Below, piece by piece: positions 37,381 through 49,462 of a DNA stretch of 64,000 bases (position 1 is the stretch's first letter; each line of letters opens with the position of its first letter). The notes below the pieces were generated by a model. It saw only the letters and a program-made list of their open reading frames with translations, was not told the origin of the DNA and did not search any database. The position numbers and the translations under genes are program-made. Source of the DNA: Macrostomum hystrix (taxonomy: Eukaryota; Platyhelminthes; Macrostomidae); the NCBI GenBank assembly GCA_950097015.1, contig CATNEN010000001.1:9729001-9793000 (forward strand). Direction: 5' to 3'.

Positions 37381-37837
37381 AAGGACAGGCAGATGGTTGA
37401 AGAGAGTGTGACCGGCAGAGTGCCCAAGGGATGAGGTTTGATGTTCAGAATGGCACACATTTAGCAGTTCATAGTTTACTGCAAGTCTAGTTTTCTGTTT
37501 TATCAAATTTTCATTCTGCGCAGATATCTACTACGTATAAGCAATTGTGTCTATGGCTAAAACAATAGTACAAGCCCAAGTTAACAGACACGTGTTTCAG
37601 CCTGATGCGGAATATCGGCAAAGTTTTGCGTTGCGAAAGGTGAAAATACATCCGAAGTTAATTTTGTCTCAACTTTTTTTTGATGATTCTGCTTTCCTGA
37701 ACTGAATCTTAACTTAAAAACGGCGCGACAGAAAAGTGCAAATTTCCTAGATGTTAGTTAGGACTGACATTTGAACTGATCTAATTCAAACAAGTTCAAC
37801 ATTGTTGTGCAAATTTACCAAAAGATGAAGGATAAAA

Positions 37838-38775
37838 AATATTAGAGAGATTGGAGAGAGATAGGAGAGATGAGAGAGATGGAAGAGATGGGAGAAAGAT
37901 GGGAGAGATGGGAGAGATGGGAGAAAGATGGGAGAGATGGGAGAGATGGGAGAGATAGGAGAGATGGGAGAGATGGGAGAGATGGGAGAGATGGGAGAGA
38001 TGAGAGAGATGGGAGAGATGGGAGAGATGAGAGAGATGGAAGAAATGGGAGAAAGATGGGAGAGAGATGGAAGAGATGGGAGAGATGGGAGAGATGGGAG
38101 AGATGGGAGAAAGATGGGAGAGAGATGGGAGAGATGGGAGAGATGGGAGAGATGGGAGAGATGGGAGAAAGATGGGAGAGAGATGGGAGAGATAGGAGAG
38201 ATGGGAGAGATGAGAGAGATCGAAGAAATGGGAGAAAGATGGGAGAGAGATGGGAGAGATGGGAGAGATGGGAGAGATGAGAGAGATGGAAGAGATGGGA
38301 GAGATGGGAGAGATGGGAGAAAGATGGGAGAGAGATGGGAGAGATAGGAGAGATGGGAGAGATAAGAGAGATGAGAAAAAACGGGACAGATGGGAGAGAT
38401 GGAAGAGATGGGAGAGATAGGAGAGATGGGAGAGATGGGAGAGATGGGAGAGATGGGACAGATAGGAGAGATAAGAGAGATAGGAGAGATGGGAGAGATG
38501 GGAGAGATAGTAGAGATGGGAGAGATAAGACAGATAGGAGAGATAAGAGAGATAAGAGAGATGAGAAATGCGGGACAGATGGGAGAGATTGAAGAGATGG
38601 GAGAGATAGGAGAGATGGGAGAGATGAGAGAGATGGGAGACATAAGAGAGATGGGAGAGATAAGAGAGATAAGAGAAATGGGACAGATGGGACAGATGGG
38701 AGAGATGGGACAGATGGGAGAGATGGGACAGATGGGAGAGATGGGACAGATGGGAGAGATGCAAGAAATTATAGA
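37838..38775. repeat. 9-bp purine-rich array (GATGGGAGA)
   Basis: About 100 units, with GAAAGATGG and GATAAGAGA variants forming longer repeated blocks, and GATGGGACA alternating at the right end. Confidence 0.95.
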
Positions 38776-39634
38776 GATGGGAAGATTGGAGAGGGGTGAA
38801 GATGAGATATACCAAGACAGCTATGATAGCTAGTGATAAGATGACGAGATGTGAGACGCACACACTCACATGGCAACTGATTCAGTAAAAACACAACAGT
38901 TAAGTTGAGAGGCTAAATGGAATTAGATCGAGCTACAATAGTGACAGACAGTCGGGCAAAGGAAGTAGGTGGGGAGAATTAGAAAGCGTAAGAAAAACAG
39001 GAAACTGTGAATCAAGAATGATTGATTCGGGGATATCATAGAAGCGACAATGATAAATAAAGTTGAGCTCCACATCTTGAGAATAGTTGGACAGCGCAAG
39101 AGAGCAGTCTTCTGTGTGGGATGTGGATATTGCCGCAAACTCGATTTGCCGAGTTATGCCCTCCCGCCAAAAGCGTGGAAAATAGCCAGGAGCAACTCCT
39201 CAAGTCAATAATGAATGAATGAATGAGTTGTGCAGCGGAATTTAGTGGACTAAATTGGTTGGGCTGTTTTAATCCCAGTCTTGTTATCCCAAGGAATCTG
39301 TCCAACCCCTTTTGGCCTGAGGTCTATCTCACCAATGTGATTGATTCTGGTGCAAATTGAGTCTAGTCAACTTTCTTGACTGCTACCTGAGCAAACAGAA
39401 GCAGAATCGCAGCAGCTTAGCAGATGTCTGGAAAACTGCGCGCTTGTTTAAATTAGTGCTTGATTGATGACTAAAATATTAAAGCCATCGTGTTTCTAAA
39501 TATTTCTCTGTATATGGATGGTGATTAATTAGTGTGATCCGCTTTTGGTCACCTAACTTTCCAAAGCCAATATCGTATGAAAAAGATGCGAAAATTTTCT
39601 TCCAAACTATTTTTCAACTCTAAATTTCCAACTC
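38776..39634. other. unique intronic sequence
   Basis: Serotonin receptor intron 1; no supported feature. Confidence 0.5.
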
Positions 39635-39635
39635 T

Positions 39636-40535
39636 TGCTATGATTCTAGCTACGATTCTTTCAAATATTCTAGCTACGATTCTTGCTTCGATTCTTTCAA
39701 ATATTCTAGCTACGATTCTTGCTTCGATTCTTTCAAATATTCTAGCTACGATTCTAGCTTTGATTCTTTCAAATATTCTAGCTACGATTCTTGCTTCGAT
39801 TCTTTCAAATATTCTAGCTACGATTTTAGCTTCGATTCTTTCAAATACTCTAGCTACGATTCTTGCTTCGATTCTTTCAAATATTCTAGCTACGATTCTT
39901 GCTTCGATTCTTTCAAATATTCTAGCTACGATTCTAGCTTCGATTCTTTCAAATATTCTAGCTACGATTCTTGCTTCGATTCTTTCAAATATTCTAGCTA
40001 CGATTCTTGCTTCGATTCTTTCAAATATTCTAGCTACGATTCTTTCAAATATTCTAGCTACGATTCTTTCAAATATTCTAGCTACGATTCTTTCAAATAT
40101 TCTAGCTACGATTCTTTCAAATATTCTAGCTACGATTCTTTCAAATATTCTAGCTACGATTCTAGCTTCGATTCTTTTAAATATTCTAGCTACGATTGTA
40201 TCTTCGATTCTTTCAAATATTCTAGCTACGATTCTAGCTACGATTCTAGCTTCGATTCTTTCAACTATTCTAGCTACGATTCTAGCTTCGATTCTTTCAA
40301 ATATTCTAGCTACGATTCTAGCTACGATTCTAGCTTCGATTCTTTCAACTATTCTAGCTACGATTCTAGCTTCGATTCTTTAAAATATTCTAGCTACGAT
40401 TCTAGCTACGATTCTAGCTTCGATTCTTTCAAATATTCTAGCTTCGATTCTTTCAAATATTCTAGCTTCGATTCTTTTAAATATTCTAGCTACGATTGTA
40501 TCTTCGATTCTTTCACATATTCTAGCTACGATTCT
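39636..40535. repeat. 24/36-bp minisatellite
   Basis: Alternating long and short units built from TTCTAGCTACGATTCT, TGCTTCGATTCT and TTCAAATA; the short 24-bp form lacks the 12-bp middle block. Five short forms in a row occur at about 40,030-40,140. Confidence 0.94.
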
Positions 40536-40540
40536 AGCTT

Positions 40541-40790
40541 ATATAATAATAATAATTGCAGGAGGGCTGCGGCAATGGTAAATCATTTGGTGACACTAGA
40601 CCCGCAGCCAGCGAGGAGGCAATTCTGCCCGTTTCGCTGACTCCTAAGCATGCAAGGCACAGGTGTGTACATCTGCCCTGAATTTCTCATCGTGTACATT
40701 TCATGTTCCTTGGAGTTCGGCCCTCAAGGGCGTAAATTGCACGAGAAGCCCCCAAGACATCTCTCCGCGGCTGCGCCCCAAATAAATCGG
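40541..40790 (-). mobile_element. SINE copy E, truncated head
   Basis: Minus-oriented. (TAA)n tail at 40541-40555, body shared with the other copies, but it stops at CCCCAAATAAAT and lacks the tRNA-like head. It ends about 30 bp from the donor of serotonin receptor exon 1. Confidence 0.85.
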
Positions 40791-40822
40791 GCGCATTTAG
40801 ATAACAGCCAACAGTTTCTTAC

Positions 40823-41113
40823 CTGCAAGTTCTTCTCCAGAATGATTGCGGCAACAACGAACACGTTGCCAACAATGGCACACAGAATGATGACAGCCAA
40901 GATCACGCTGGTCGCCACAATGTGTGTGATGCCATACCGGGCTTCAAACAGCACTGGACCAATTTGGAAGTCACCGCTTGCGTTGCCTGAGAACCCTGGT
41001 CTGGCCATAGACATATTGAGAGCGGTGGCATTGTAAGACTGACCGCCAGTTGTCTGGTTTGGGCCATAGACTATGAGCCTGTCCAGCATAGTGGTTCTAT
41101 GCTCAGTATTCAT
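40823..41113 (-). CDS. 5-HT1-like serotonin receptor, exon 1 (N-terminus and TM1)
   Basis: 97 codons from ATG to CAG|GTAAGA. The extracellular N-terminus has N-glycosylation motifs (NQTT, NATA, NMSM, NASG). TM1 is VATSVILAVIILCAIVGNVF with the GN signature, ending ILEKNLQ as in 5-HT1 receptors (LERSLQ). Phase 0 join to exon 2 is 16.2 kb away. Confidence 0.93.
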
Positions 41114-43047
41114 GCTTTTTCAAACTTGAATTCAACTAATCAAAGTGTGCTCATTCTCCAGGCTGAATCGAATATTAAGTTAAGCTTATCTGCCTTCAAT
41201 CGGTCCTATTTCTGATATACCAAGCCTTTTTGAATGACTTTCTTACTCTAGCGTGATCAGCCAATGAAATTGAAGCTTGGTCAGCTTGGTCAGAAGCAGA
41301 CGGTTCTGATTGGCTGAGAACCACATATCCCTTTTGACCCATCGCTATATGCTACAGTAGAGTTTTTTCTATTAAGCATATCGGTTTTCAGAGATTGCTG
41401 GACATCCTTTGTATTTTCTAGTCTCTTTGTTTCATTGTTGTCAAGTCTTGGTTTTCGAAAAGCCTAATAATAGCTTGTATTATTATTTATCAGGGGGCTA
41501 CTGACGCATTTTCAATCGACAAGCAGCAACCGAGGAGGCAATTTTGACCGGATTTGCAGCCAACTGCACAGACGCAGCTATGTCGAGGCCCATTCAACGG
41601 GCTGTGTACAGCTTTTCAGTCCATGGACTGGCGCGGGGCGGGGGCGCCCGACCCACCAAACCCGAGCAAAAGCGGTAACTGATTTGACAGCTGGGTGAAC
41701 TGATGTAATGGGGAATTAAGACACGAAATCGTTCTTCTTCGAATGAGTTTCCCACTGCATACCTCTGAAGTACTTGAAAATCGTGCTCTAAAATAAAGTG
41801 ACAATATACTATTCGTCGACCATAAATAGCCATAAATTGTTTTGTCGAAGCTGCACACCTCTTCTATTGACACTTTATGGCCGACCGGTCATAAATAACT
41901 GTCATTCAGTTCTGCAGCAAGAAAAAATAAAACGTCAAAAGCTAAAAAAACTTTTTTGCGTAGGTGGACCACATCACCGCTGATCATCACCGTCTCCCGC
42001 CTCATAGCACTTGCCACACAAGTGACTTTTTTCCCGTTTGAATATAGAGAAATTAAATAGAATAGAAACTATTAGCTCCTGAAGGCTGCTCTTAAGTTTT
42101 CCGAATTTCTCTATCTGCCCCTCTCTATCCCACAGCTGCCACCAAACCCCCCATCCCAACCCTAAAGCTGCGCCGACATCAGATCAAAGGGCTGCCTTGC
42201 TAATCCGCCGTTTGACGTCGGCAGTGGAGGGCTGAGTCAGGGTGTGGGGGTGGCGGTCAGCTGGCGACACCGCACTCAGATGGCCTATTAATTAGTATAT
42301 CTGTATCTTTGCGGGGAGTGAGGCGGGCCAGATACGGAGACCAGAGTGTACTCAAAAATGCGTTCAGCGGAACAACCCCATATAGAGATTTCAGGGCTGC
42401 ATCGCAATCAAATCCTTCACTCACATGCTACTTTAACGACCAGTTTTTTTTATCAGACTATAATATAGTAATAAAACGGGATTCATATAAAAATAATTTC
42501 AGGTTCACCTGACAGCACTTGCGACAGCTTTGCGTACTCTCAGAATAGGCCTTTGATTTGTCCGAGTTAAAGAATCAATACCTAAAACTAGCTCGTAATT
42601 ATTATTAGAGTTCAAACGCAACAGTTTCGTTTCTTTAGAAAACACTAATATTACACCTACTTTTGTCTGGTCCTAACTTTTAATCTTACAATTTATTATT
42701 ATTTACTTAAGCCACACCACAGTACTACTAAGTAGACAATAGAATATTATTATTATTATTATTATTATTATTGAGGTGCGCACGCCGATTGGGTGCTGAT
42801 TTTTTTGTTTATTTTATGTTTGAGGTTAAACAAATCGATTTTTTTAAAGAGAAGGCGATAGGAAAACAGTAGCATGCGTAATTTTAGGTTATTAAAATAT
42901 TTGAAAAAAAACAAATTTTTTAAATAAACAAAGGCATTAAAACAAGAAATTAAATATTGAAATTTAAAGGGAAAATTAAAACTGACCGAAAGGAGAATAG
43001 CTATTGTGTTTTCGCATTCTAACTATGGGCCTCAGGGCAGTGGCTTT
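41114..43047. other. intergenic, repeat-derived pieces
   Basis: Region upstream of the serotonin receptor. It includes a diverged SINE-like body (about 41,475-41,585, with CAGCAACCGAGGAGGCAATT), one palindromic CAGTCCATGGACTG copy near 41,616-41,630 and an (ATT)n run at about 42,740-42,771. No gene supported. Confidence 0.55.
41470..41634 (-). mobile_element. diverged SINE-like element ending in the CATGGACTG palindrome
   Basis: TTATTATTTATCAGGGGGCT then GCAACCGAGGAGGCAATTTT resembles the tail-proximal SINE body on the minus strand. The remainder (GGGCTGTGTACAGC, then CAGTCCATGGACTGG) is not in the other SINEs. It may be an older or chimeric family. Confidence 0.45.
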
Positions 43048-43472
43048 TTATCTAGCTTTAAGTATGCTTTCTATGAAGTCCACAAAACTGTCTGTTAATT
43101 CTGTGCTGTCCTGTGTCATTAAATACACTATTTTGTCATCAGCTGTTAGGCTTTCGAAATTTCGAACAGTACCTGCCACTTTCTCTATGAATTTATTTCT
43201 AATTGGAACATAAACGGACCAATCGCATCTAAAGAGAATATGAGTTTCGTTCTCTACCTCGACTCTACATTTTGGGCATGTTCTGTTTTCAAAGGCGATT
43301 TTCGGTCTTACAGTGCGCAATGTCTCACAGGCCAGTTTGTGGTTTCCTAGACGAAATCGGGACATTGTGCGCCTTTTTTCTGGGTTAGAGATTATTGTCA
43401 GGTACTTTTCTCGGGAGAAATCTTTCTTAAACGTGTAATAGAAGTGGCTGAATATATCACGCAGCTTCTAAG
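43048..43472 (-). pseudogene. non-LTR retrotransposon C-terminal fragment (zinc-knuckle region)
   Basis: Minus-strand open frame with SRFRLGNHKLACETLRT followed by a C-x2-C-x8-H-x4-C motif (CPKC...H ILFRC), the arrangement found after the reverse transcriptase in many non-LTR retrotransposons. No RT domain is present, and a TAG closes the frame at about 43,473, so this is a remnant. Confidence 0.65.
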
Positions 43473-43794
43473 TGTTTGCATCACTTCTAACCCCGACTAG
43501 CTTATAGCGTACTGCATAGGTTGATATATTTAGTCTTTTTATTTGTGCCGAGAGCATAAGACATCCAACAATGCACGCACGTCTCTCCGTACATTTGCTC
43601 TCTGCTTTTCAAGTCTCTCTCTTTCTTTATCTGGTTTGGTCTATTGTCTCTGCGATGGATATTTCCGAGCTAACAAAACCGCCTTAGCAAAACAAATTCT
43701 TAGCTGAGTCAGAAAACTTTCTGCTTCTTCGTTTAAAAAACTGTTTCTATTAACTCAGGCAAAGAAATTTAGCGAAAACCTGCCGACAGGAAAC

Positions 43795-46700
43795 ATGCCA
43801 GAGAAAGACGCATTTTCGAAGTTTCTTGTGCTTCTTTGTCTGCTTCTGGCTGCTGCAGGAAGGTCAGCACGGACTCAGGAAACCAGTACAGTCGCTGACG
43901 TTTCCAATTCAGCTAGTTCTGTGGCTTTCACCACCGCCACCGGCGCTGGCAAGACCGCTGCTGGCACCACTGCTGCTGGCACTACGACTGCAGGCACCAC
44001 GGCTGCTGGCACCACTGCTGCTGGCACTACGACTGCAGGCACCACGGCTGCTGGCACCACTGCTGCTGGCACCACGGCTGCTGGCACCACGGCTGCTGGC
44101 ACTACGGCTGCTGGCACCACGGCTGCTGGCATCATGGCTGCTGGCACCACGGCTGCTGGCACTACGGTTGCTGGCACCTCTGCTGCTGGCACTACGGCTG
44201 GTGGCACCACGGCTGCTGGCATCACGGCTGCTGGCACCACGGCTGCTGGCACTACGGCTGGTGGCACCACGGCTGCTGGCACCTCTGCTGCTGGCACTAC
44301 GGCTGGTGGCACCACGGCTGCTGGCACCACGGTATCTGGCACCACGGCTGGTGGCACCACGGCTGCTGGCACCTCTGCTGCTGGCACTACGGCTGGTGGC
44401 ACCACGGCTGCTGGCACCACGGTATCTGGCACCACGGCTGCTGGCACTACGACTGCAGGCACCACGGCTGCTGGCACTACGGCTGCTGGCACCACGGCTG
44501 CTGGCACCACGGCTGCTGGCACGACGTTGCTTAATAGGGGAACGACAACGTTTATAGCTTCCACACCTGAGCCTACAACAGTGACTAGTAATGAATCGTA
44601 CATTATAAGTTTGGGTATGTTTTTCACATAAAATTTTACGATTTAGTCAATATATCGAGCGTAGATTGTCACTTGAGATAACTAAATGTCATCCGCACTT
44701 TACTAGCGATCATCTGGCTCGGTGAAGATATGTCAAAAGAGGCAACTCGACAGTTCTACAGCTTCATCGTTCCGAGTATTAGGCAGATCTGTCCTAGCTC
44801 AAATAGAATCAATCGCACAGCTTTCAATCTGATTGTTGTTCAGCTAGATCAGCTACTCAATCTAGACGATGTGCAAGTTTGTAAGACTAGCGGAAATCTA
44901 TATTTTCCACTTTGATAGGTTTAGCCTAAAACAGAGCTACTTTCTATACATTAACCATTTTCAGTGCAACGGGACCTCACAGACGGAAACTTTCTGTTCA
45001 CAGGACTCAGGAGTAGTCCGCTGACACCGCTTTTAGAGACTGTTGTGTCGTACACGACAGTTCCTGGATTCACTACCATGAAATATCACACAATCGCGCC
45101 AATGTCACTTGAACTGCTACAAAGCGCCTTAATAAAGGTTAGAATTGGCGAAATTTGTAAATTCTGAATGACGCTATAACTCCAGAAATTCGAATATTAC
45201 TCAAACAACCTTAAAATTGATGCCAGCAGTAGTTGGGTTACGTGTACGAGTGTTACGTGGTGTGGATTTCCCCCCCCCAGTCGGTGGACTTAACTGCCGC
45301 ATAGCTTCAAGCTTTAAGAGTTTTGATAGGATATCTCATCACAGTGTGAACAGAACTTTTAAATATTCAAACTGGACATCTTCAAAAGCTGAATTGATTT
45401 GTACTAAAAGTATCAAGTCTTTTACAGGTGATCGACCAGCGCAATAGAGAGAGCCTTTATCCATCGAGTCCGGCCAACTATCGAGCCGCAATGTTCATCG
45501 ACGACTCAATCGAGATCACCCAGATGACGGCCTTGTTTCAGTACTTTCGCAACGGCCTGATGTTCTTCCGATACACCGACGCTACGGTACAGGCTTCTTT
45601 GGTTCAAATCAAATCTAATCGGATCATCAACATCATTGTGCTACTGCCAGCCGCTGCGGCAGACCGACTCAAGCTGCAAGCGTTTGGTCTCAGCATGTTT
45701 AACTATCACTACCGATGGTACATTCACGGATCGGTGAGGCTAGGGTCTTTAGTTGCAAGTAGATGCTACTGCATCTTGTCCGCTTATCTGATTTAAATTT
45801 CAATAATTTACTTTCACTTGAAACCAGCGATTGATAAACGCGGATTTCGACAGTCGAATGACCACCTACTCAACTAATGTGACTTCGCTAGAATTCGGTC
45901 GAGTACAGGACACACTTTTGCTCGATCTGAGAACCACATCCGCTGTGTTGGTCTACGATTTGGAAGCCATCTGGCAGATTTATCTTAAACAGTATCTATG
46001 CAATGAGGTGAGCACCTTTTGATTCACATCTGTCGTTTAATGCGTTCGGTGCTGTTAAAAGTGCACCCCATTTAATTGCCAACATCAACATCATAAATGC
46101 CTGACACCTGGCATAAACCTACTTGCCTTCTCCTTCAGGCGACTCCAGTAAACAGAACCTACCCTGGACTCTCCGGTTCGTTCCGGCTTTATCCAAACGG
46201 GGCCGTGACCCGCACGAATTGGCGCCTACAAATTTACCGCGGACTGGAAGCCAGAAAGGAACAGGTAAGAGCAGAGAGTCCAATAAACCGGAAAGTAAAA
46301 CTATGCTTTTAATCGATGAATGCTCGCCAGTTCGCCAAGATGTAAAATTTTCTCTTCAGATCGGCGAATGGTCATCCGACGGCAGCTTCACCATGCTGTC
46401 CAGGCCGGACCCCAGCCGCACTGCCGAAACGTCGCTAAATGAGCTGAGGCTCAACCAGTTCCGCATGGTCACGGTCATCATACCGCCCTACGTCATGTAC
46501 AAGGAGGGCGTTTCAGCTGACGCCCCACTGAGCGCACGGTTGACCGGCATGTACATTGAGCTGTGCAAAGAGATTCTGGCTGCCCTCAAGGTTAGCAACG
46601 ACTTACGTATTGGGAGGGAAAATTTTTCATCATCGCTTAAATATTCACATATTAAGATAGTACTTTGCAGTCTGGGATAAAACAGCTGAATAAACGAGTA

Positions 46701-48177
46701 ACGAGTACGTTGCGACATTGAATTAGGCACTTAAGAAGTCAATTGCAGGCAACACACTAGCTCTGACATCTATAAACAACATTCTAGATTACAAACTACG
46801 ACTTCTTTCTGCAAGAGGACCAAGCATTTGGCGTATTTAACAAGACCTGGAACGGCATGATCAAGACCATGATGGATGGTCGTGCACAGTTGGCGTGTGC
46901 TCCGGTCACCATAGAAACCTCCCGCAAAGAGGTGGTCGACTTCACTAAAGTTGTGCACACCTCACAGCAGTCGATCCTGTACCGACAGGCGGCAGCCGAC
47001 GCTTTTGCGGAGATGTTCCAGTTCCTTCAACCGCTGGATACCATGATCTGGCTCACTGTTCTCGGTGTGCTAGTCTACGTGGCCATTGTGCTTGCCATCA
47101 TGCACAGAATCATACCAAACAAGGGCATCAAGCTGAAGCTTTATGACAGTCTGTTCTTCAGCTTTTCCGAAGTTGTCCAAGGCACATCGGGGGCAGTTCC
47201 CAACCAGATCTCCGGCCGAATCGTGGTTGCGTTCTTCTGGTTCTTCACACTGTTCCTGCTGCTGACCTACATCGCGAATTACGCAGCCTTCCGCCTACTG
47301 GATGGAGTTCAGCAGAAGGTTGAATCGCTGCAGACACTTCTGCAGAACAGCGCTTTCGAGTTTGGCATCATTGAGAACACCATTACTGAAACCCTTCTGC
47401 AGAAGTCCTCCTTTGTCTACATGCAGCAAATGTATGGCCTCATTGCAGATACCTTTGCAAACGGCTTCGTTAGCAACGAGACTGTCGCTGTGCAGATTAT
47501 GCAGAACGAGTCTCTGCGCTACGCGCTCATTGGAGACAGCTTGCAGAATCAGTACCTCATGGAGACCAACTGCAACCTCATCAACACGGGACAGTTCTAT
47601 GCACTCAAGTCGGCGCTGGTTCTGCCGCCAGGCAATGAGTACGGTACATACTTCGACGACCAGATTGTGAGGCTGGGACCACGCATTACCGAGCTGCAAA
47701 GGCAGTGAGTCTATTTAATTTGTTTCATTACTATGAGCTCGCTTAGAACGTATAGTATGCCGAACTGAGCATCGAACAGAGAACCAATCTCTCCCTCAAT
47801 ATATAAATCTCTTAGATTTTTTAACGTGGCCAATAAAAAGGACTGCACAGACCGCAGCTTCCTCGGCTACGTGAAATTGTACACGCCTCCGAATCCGGGC
47901 GTCGTCAAAGAAGGCGCCCTGACTTTGACCAACACTCTGGGCATCGCTATGATCAACCTGTTCGGATGCATCTTTGCTCTGCTCTTGTCAGCTGTTGAAC
48001 GAAGCTTCAGTCGATTCCTTCAGGTGTGCTTGGGGCGCAGTTGAAAATTCTACGTTGTGCATTGTCAATCGAACGTTTGTCCTCCCTGCCTTATTTCAGA
48101 AGCGCAGTGAAGCCAGGCGCAGAACTCAAGTGTCTGAGGCCTATGCAATGGCTCAGAGATCTACAATGCTAGAGTGA
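43795..48177 (+). CDS. ionotropic glutamate receptor with N-terminal Thr/Ala/Gly repeat (10 exons, 1070 aa)
   Basis: Ligand-gated cation channel subunit. Exons: 43795-44614, 44707-44880, 44965-45137, 45428-45733, 45828-46007, 46139-46264, 46360-46590, 46788-47704, 47816-48023 and 48100-48177; all phases agree. Order: signal peptide (FLVLLCLLLAAAG), about 200 residues of TTAAG repeats, amino-terminal domain (exons 2-6), S1 with PPYVMYKEG and APVTIETSRKEVVDF (agonist-binding Arg), then M1 WLTVLGVLVYVAIVLAI. The pore loop contains SFSEVVQGTSGAVP, M3 WFFTLFLLLTYIANYAAF (SYTANLAAF variant), S2 with LIGDS, and M4 in exon 9. Subtype is uncertain. The repeat region is unusual for the family. Confidence 0.92.
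43930..44525 (+). repeat. 15-bp coding minisatellite in iGluR exon 1
   Basis: About 40 in-frame units of GCTGCTGGCACCACG encoding AAGTT pentapeptides, with ACTGCAGGC, GCTGGTGGC, and TCTGGC variants. Dense Thr makes it a probable O-glycosylated stalk. A related array sits at 34,770-35,475. Confidence 0.95.
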
Positions 48178-48964
48178 CAAATTGTAAAAGTTTCATGATC
48201 ACTTTCATAATTCAAAAAAAAATACTGTAAAAAGTAAGTTTATTTTTTTATGCTGGGCTTATAATTAAGACTATTGTCTTATTCGATATTGCTTAGCGAT
48301 GTCATTTCTTCACTAACAAAATTAGAATTCTAATTGAAGAACCGGTAAGATTGTAACTGAACATGTTTTCCTTGAATTTCAAAGCTACCTGCTTTTATCT
48401 AAAGGTTGGGCAAAAAAATTGTAAAAATGTTTTCTAGTTTATTAGCTTTACGCTAGTATTTAACAGTAATTTTTTTCTTAGCTATCTCACACAGTATCAC
48501 TTCTGCCTACGACATTCATAACTGTATTTTTATCGTAACGGATGCATTATTGAGTTATTGTGACCTTATTGTATTCATAATCTGAACTGTAAGACAGATG
48601 TAAATTATACAGTGTTCATGAACTGAACAAGATTCTTTCATTGTTTCAAAAAGCGTACAAGACTACTTGTGGTAATATCTATTTCGCATCTATTGTGAAT
48701 TGAAACGGAATAATGGTTTTTGTTCCCTTGAAGTGGATATTCCAGTATTTAGATTTAATAACTTTCAACTTATTAGTGTGCAGGTCACATTAACTGTAGG
48801 AGTATGAGAAAGGGAAGAGATGAGTCAGGAGGAGATGAGACGGGAGAGATGGGAACAGGTGAGAAATAAGACGCAGGACAGATGAGACCGAGGATAGATG
48901 AGGCTCTCTATCTCCAGAGATGAGTAAAGGGAAAGATGAGACAGGATGTGCTGGAAGTGGCAAG
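48178..48964. other. downstream of iGluR, no supported gene
   Basis: AT-rich to about 48,780, then a degenerate purine-rich stretch (GATGAGACGGGAGAGATGGG) to 48,950 that resembles a decayed array. No canonical AATAAA is seen near the stop. Confidence 0.5.
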
Positions 48965-49027
48965 GGGCCGGATTTGGGAGCTTCGAGGGCCGGATCTAGC
49001 CCGCGGGCCGGAGTTTGCCGACCCCTG
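48965..49027. mobile_element. hAT-type terminal inverted repeat (single end)
   Basis: Reads, on the minus strand from 49027, CAGGGGTCGGCAAACTCCGG then CCCGCGGGC and further GGCC-rich palindromic words. CAGGGGTCGGCAAAC with following CCGGCCCGCGGGCC is the well-known terminus style of hAT elements in animals. I did not find the partner end in this window. Confidence 0.6.
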
Positions 49028-49093
49028 ATTCAGAGATTCAAATGGTTCATTCAGTAATCGGCGGAAGATAGCAATTTGCGAGGTTATTTATTA

Positions 49094-49462
49094 TTTATAT
49101 TTTTATTTGCAGGTGGGCTGCGGGCAATGGCACATCATTTGGTGACACTAGACCCGCAGCCAGCGAGGAGGCAATTCTGCCTATTTCGCTGTCTACTGAG
49201 CACACACGCACACAGATACTGTACTCAGGCACACGCTCACACAGGTGTGAGCATCTGCCCTGACTTTCTCATCGTCAGGCAGGATACACTCTCACTGTGC
49301 CTTGGAGGTTGGCCCTCAACGGTGTAAATTGCACGACAAGCTCCAAAAGCCTTCTCTAGGCGGCTGGGCCCCAAATAAAAATGTGGCCTCGCCGCGGAAT
49401 CGAACTTAGTGACCGTGGTGCGAGAGGCAAACGCGTTAACCGCTCTACCACCGACCCCCGGC
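49094..49462 (-). mobile_element. tRNA-derived SINE, copy F
   Basis: Minus-oriented full copy: tail at the left, tRNA-like head (GTTAACGCGTTTGCCTCTCG on the minus strand) at 49,400-49,460. Flanks GCAATTTGC and GCAATGTGC may be a diverged target-site duplication. Confidence 0.86.

Larger units (their letters stand above)
17855..41113 (-). other. gene span: 5-HT1-like serotonin receptor (3 coding exons, 454 aa)
   Basis: Three minus-strand exons (41113-40823, 24655-24547, 18819-17855) join in phases 0 and 1 with GT-AG introns of 16,167 and 5,727 bp. Together they give one complete class A receptor of 454 aa. The coding fraction of the span is about 6 percent; the rest is mostly tandem arrays. 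Exon entries give the details. Confidence 0.9.

Noticed and set aside
35992-37506. 504-codon Pro/Asn/Leu frame and its plus-strand mirror
   Set aside because: Produced by the 21-bp (7-codon) minisatellite; both strands are equally open.
37786-38869. Ser/Ile/Pro-rich and Asp/Gly/Arg-rich frames
   Set aside because: Produced by the 9-bp array; open in several frames at once.
39577-40383. 268-codon LATILASILSN repeat frame
   Set aside because: 24/36-bp intronic array; translation is repetitive and lies antisense within the serotonin receptor intron.
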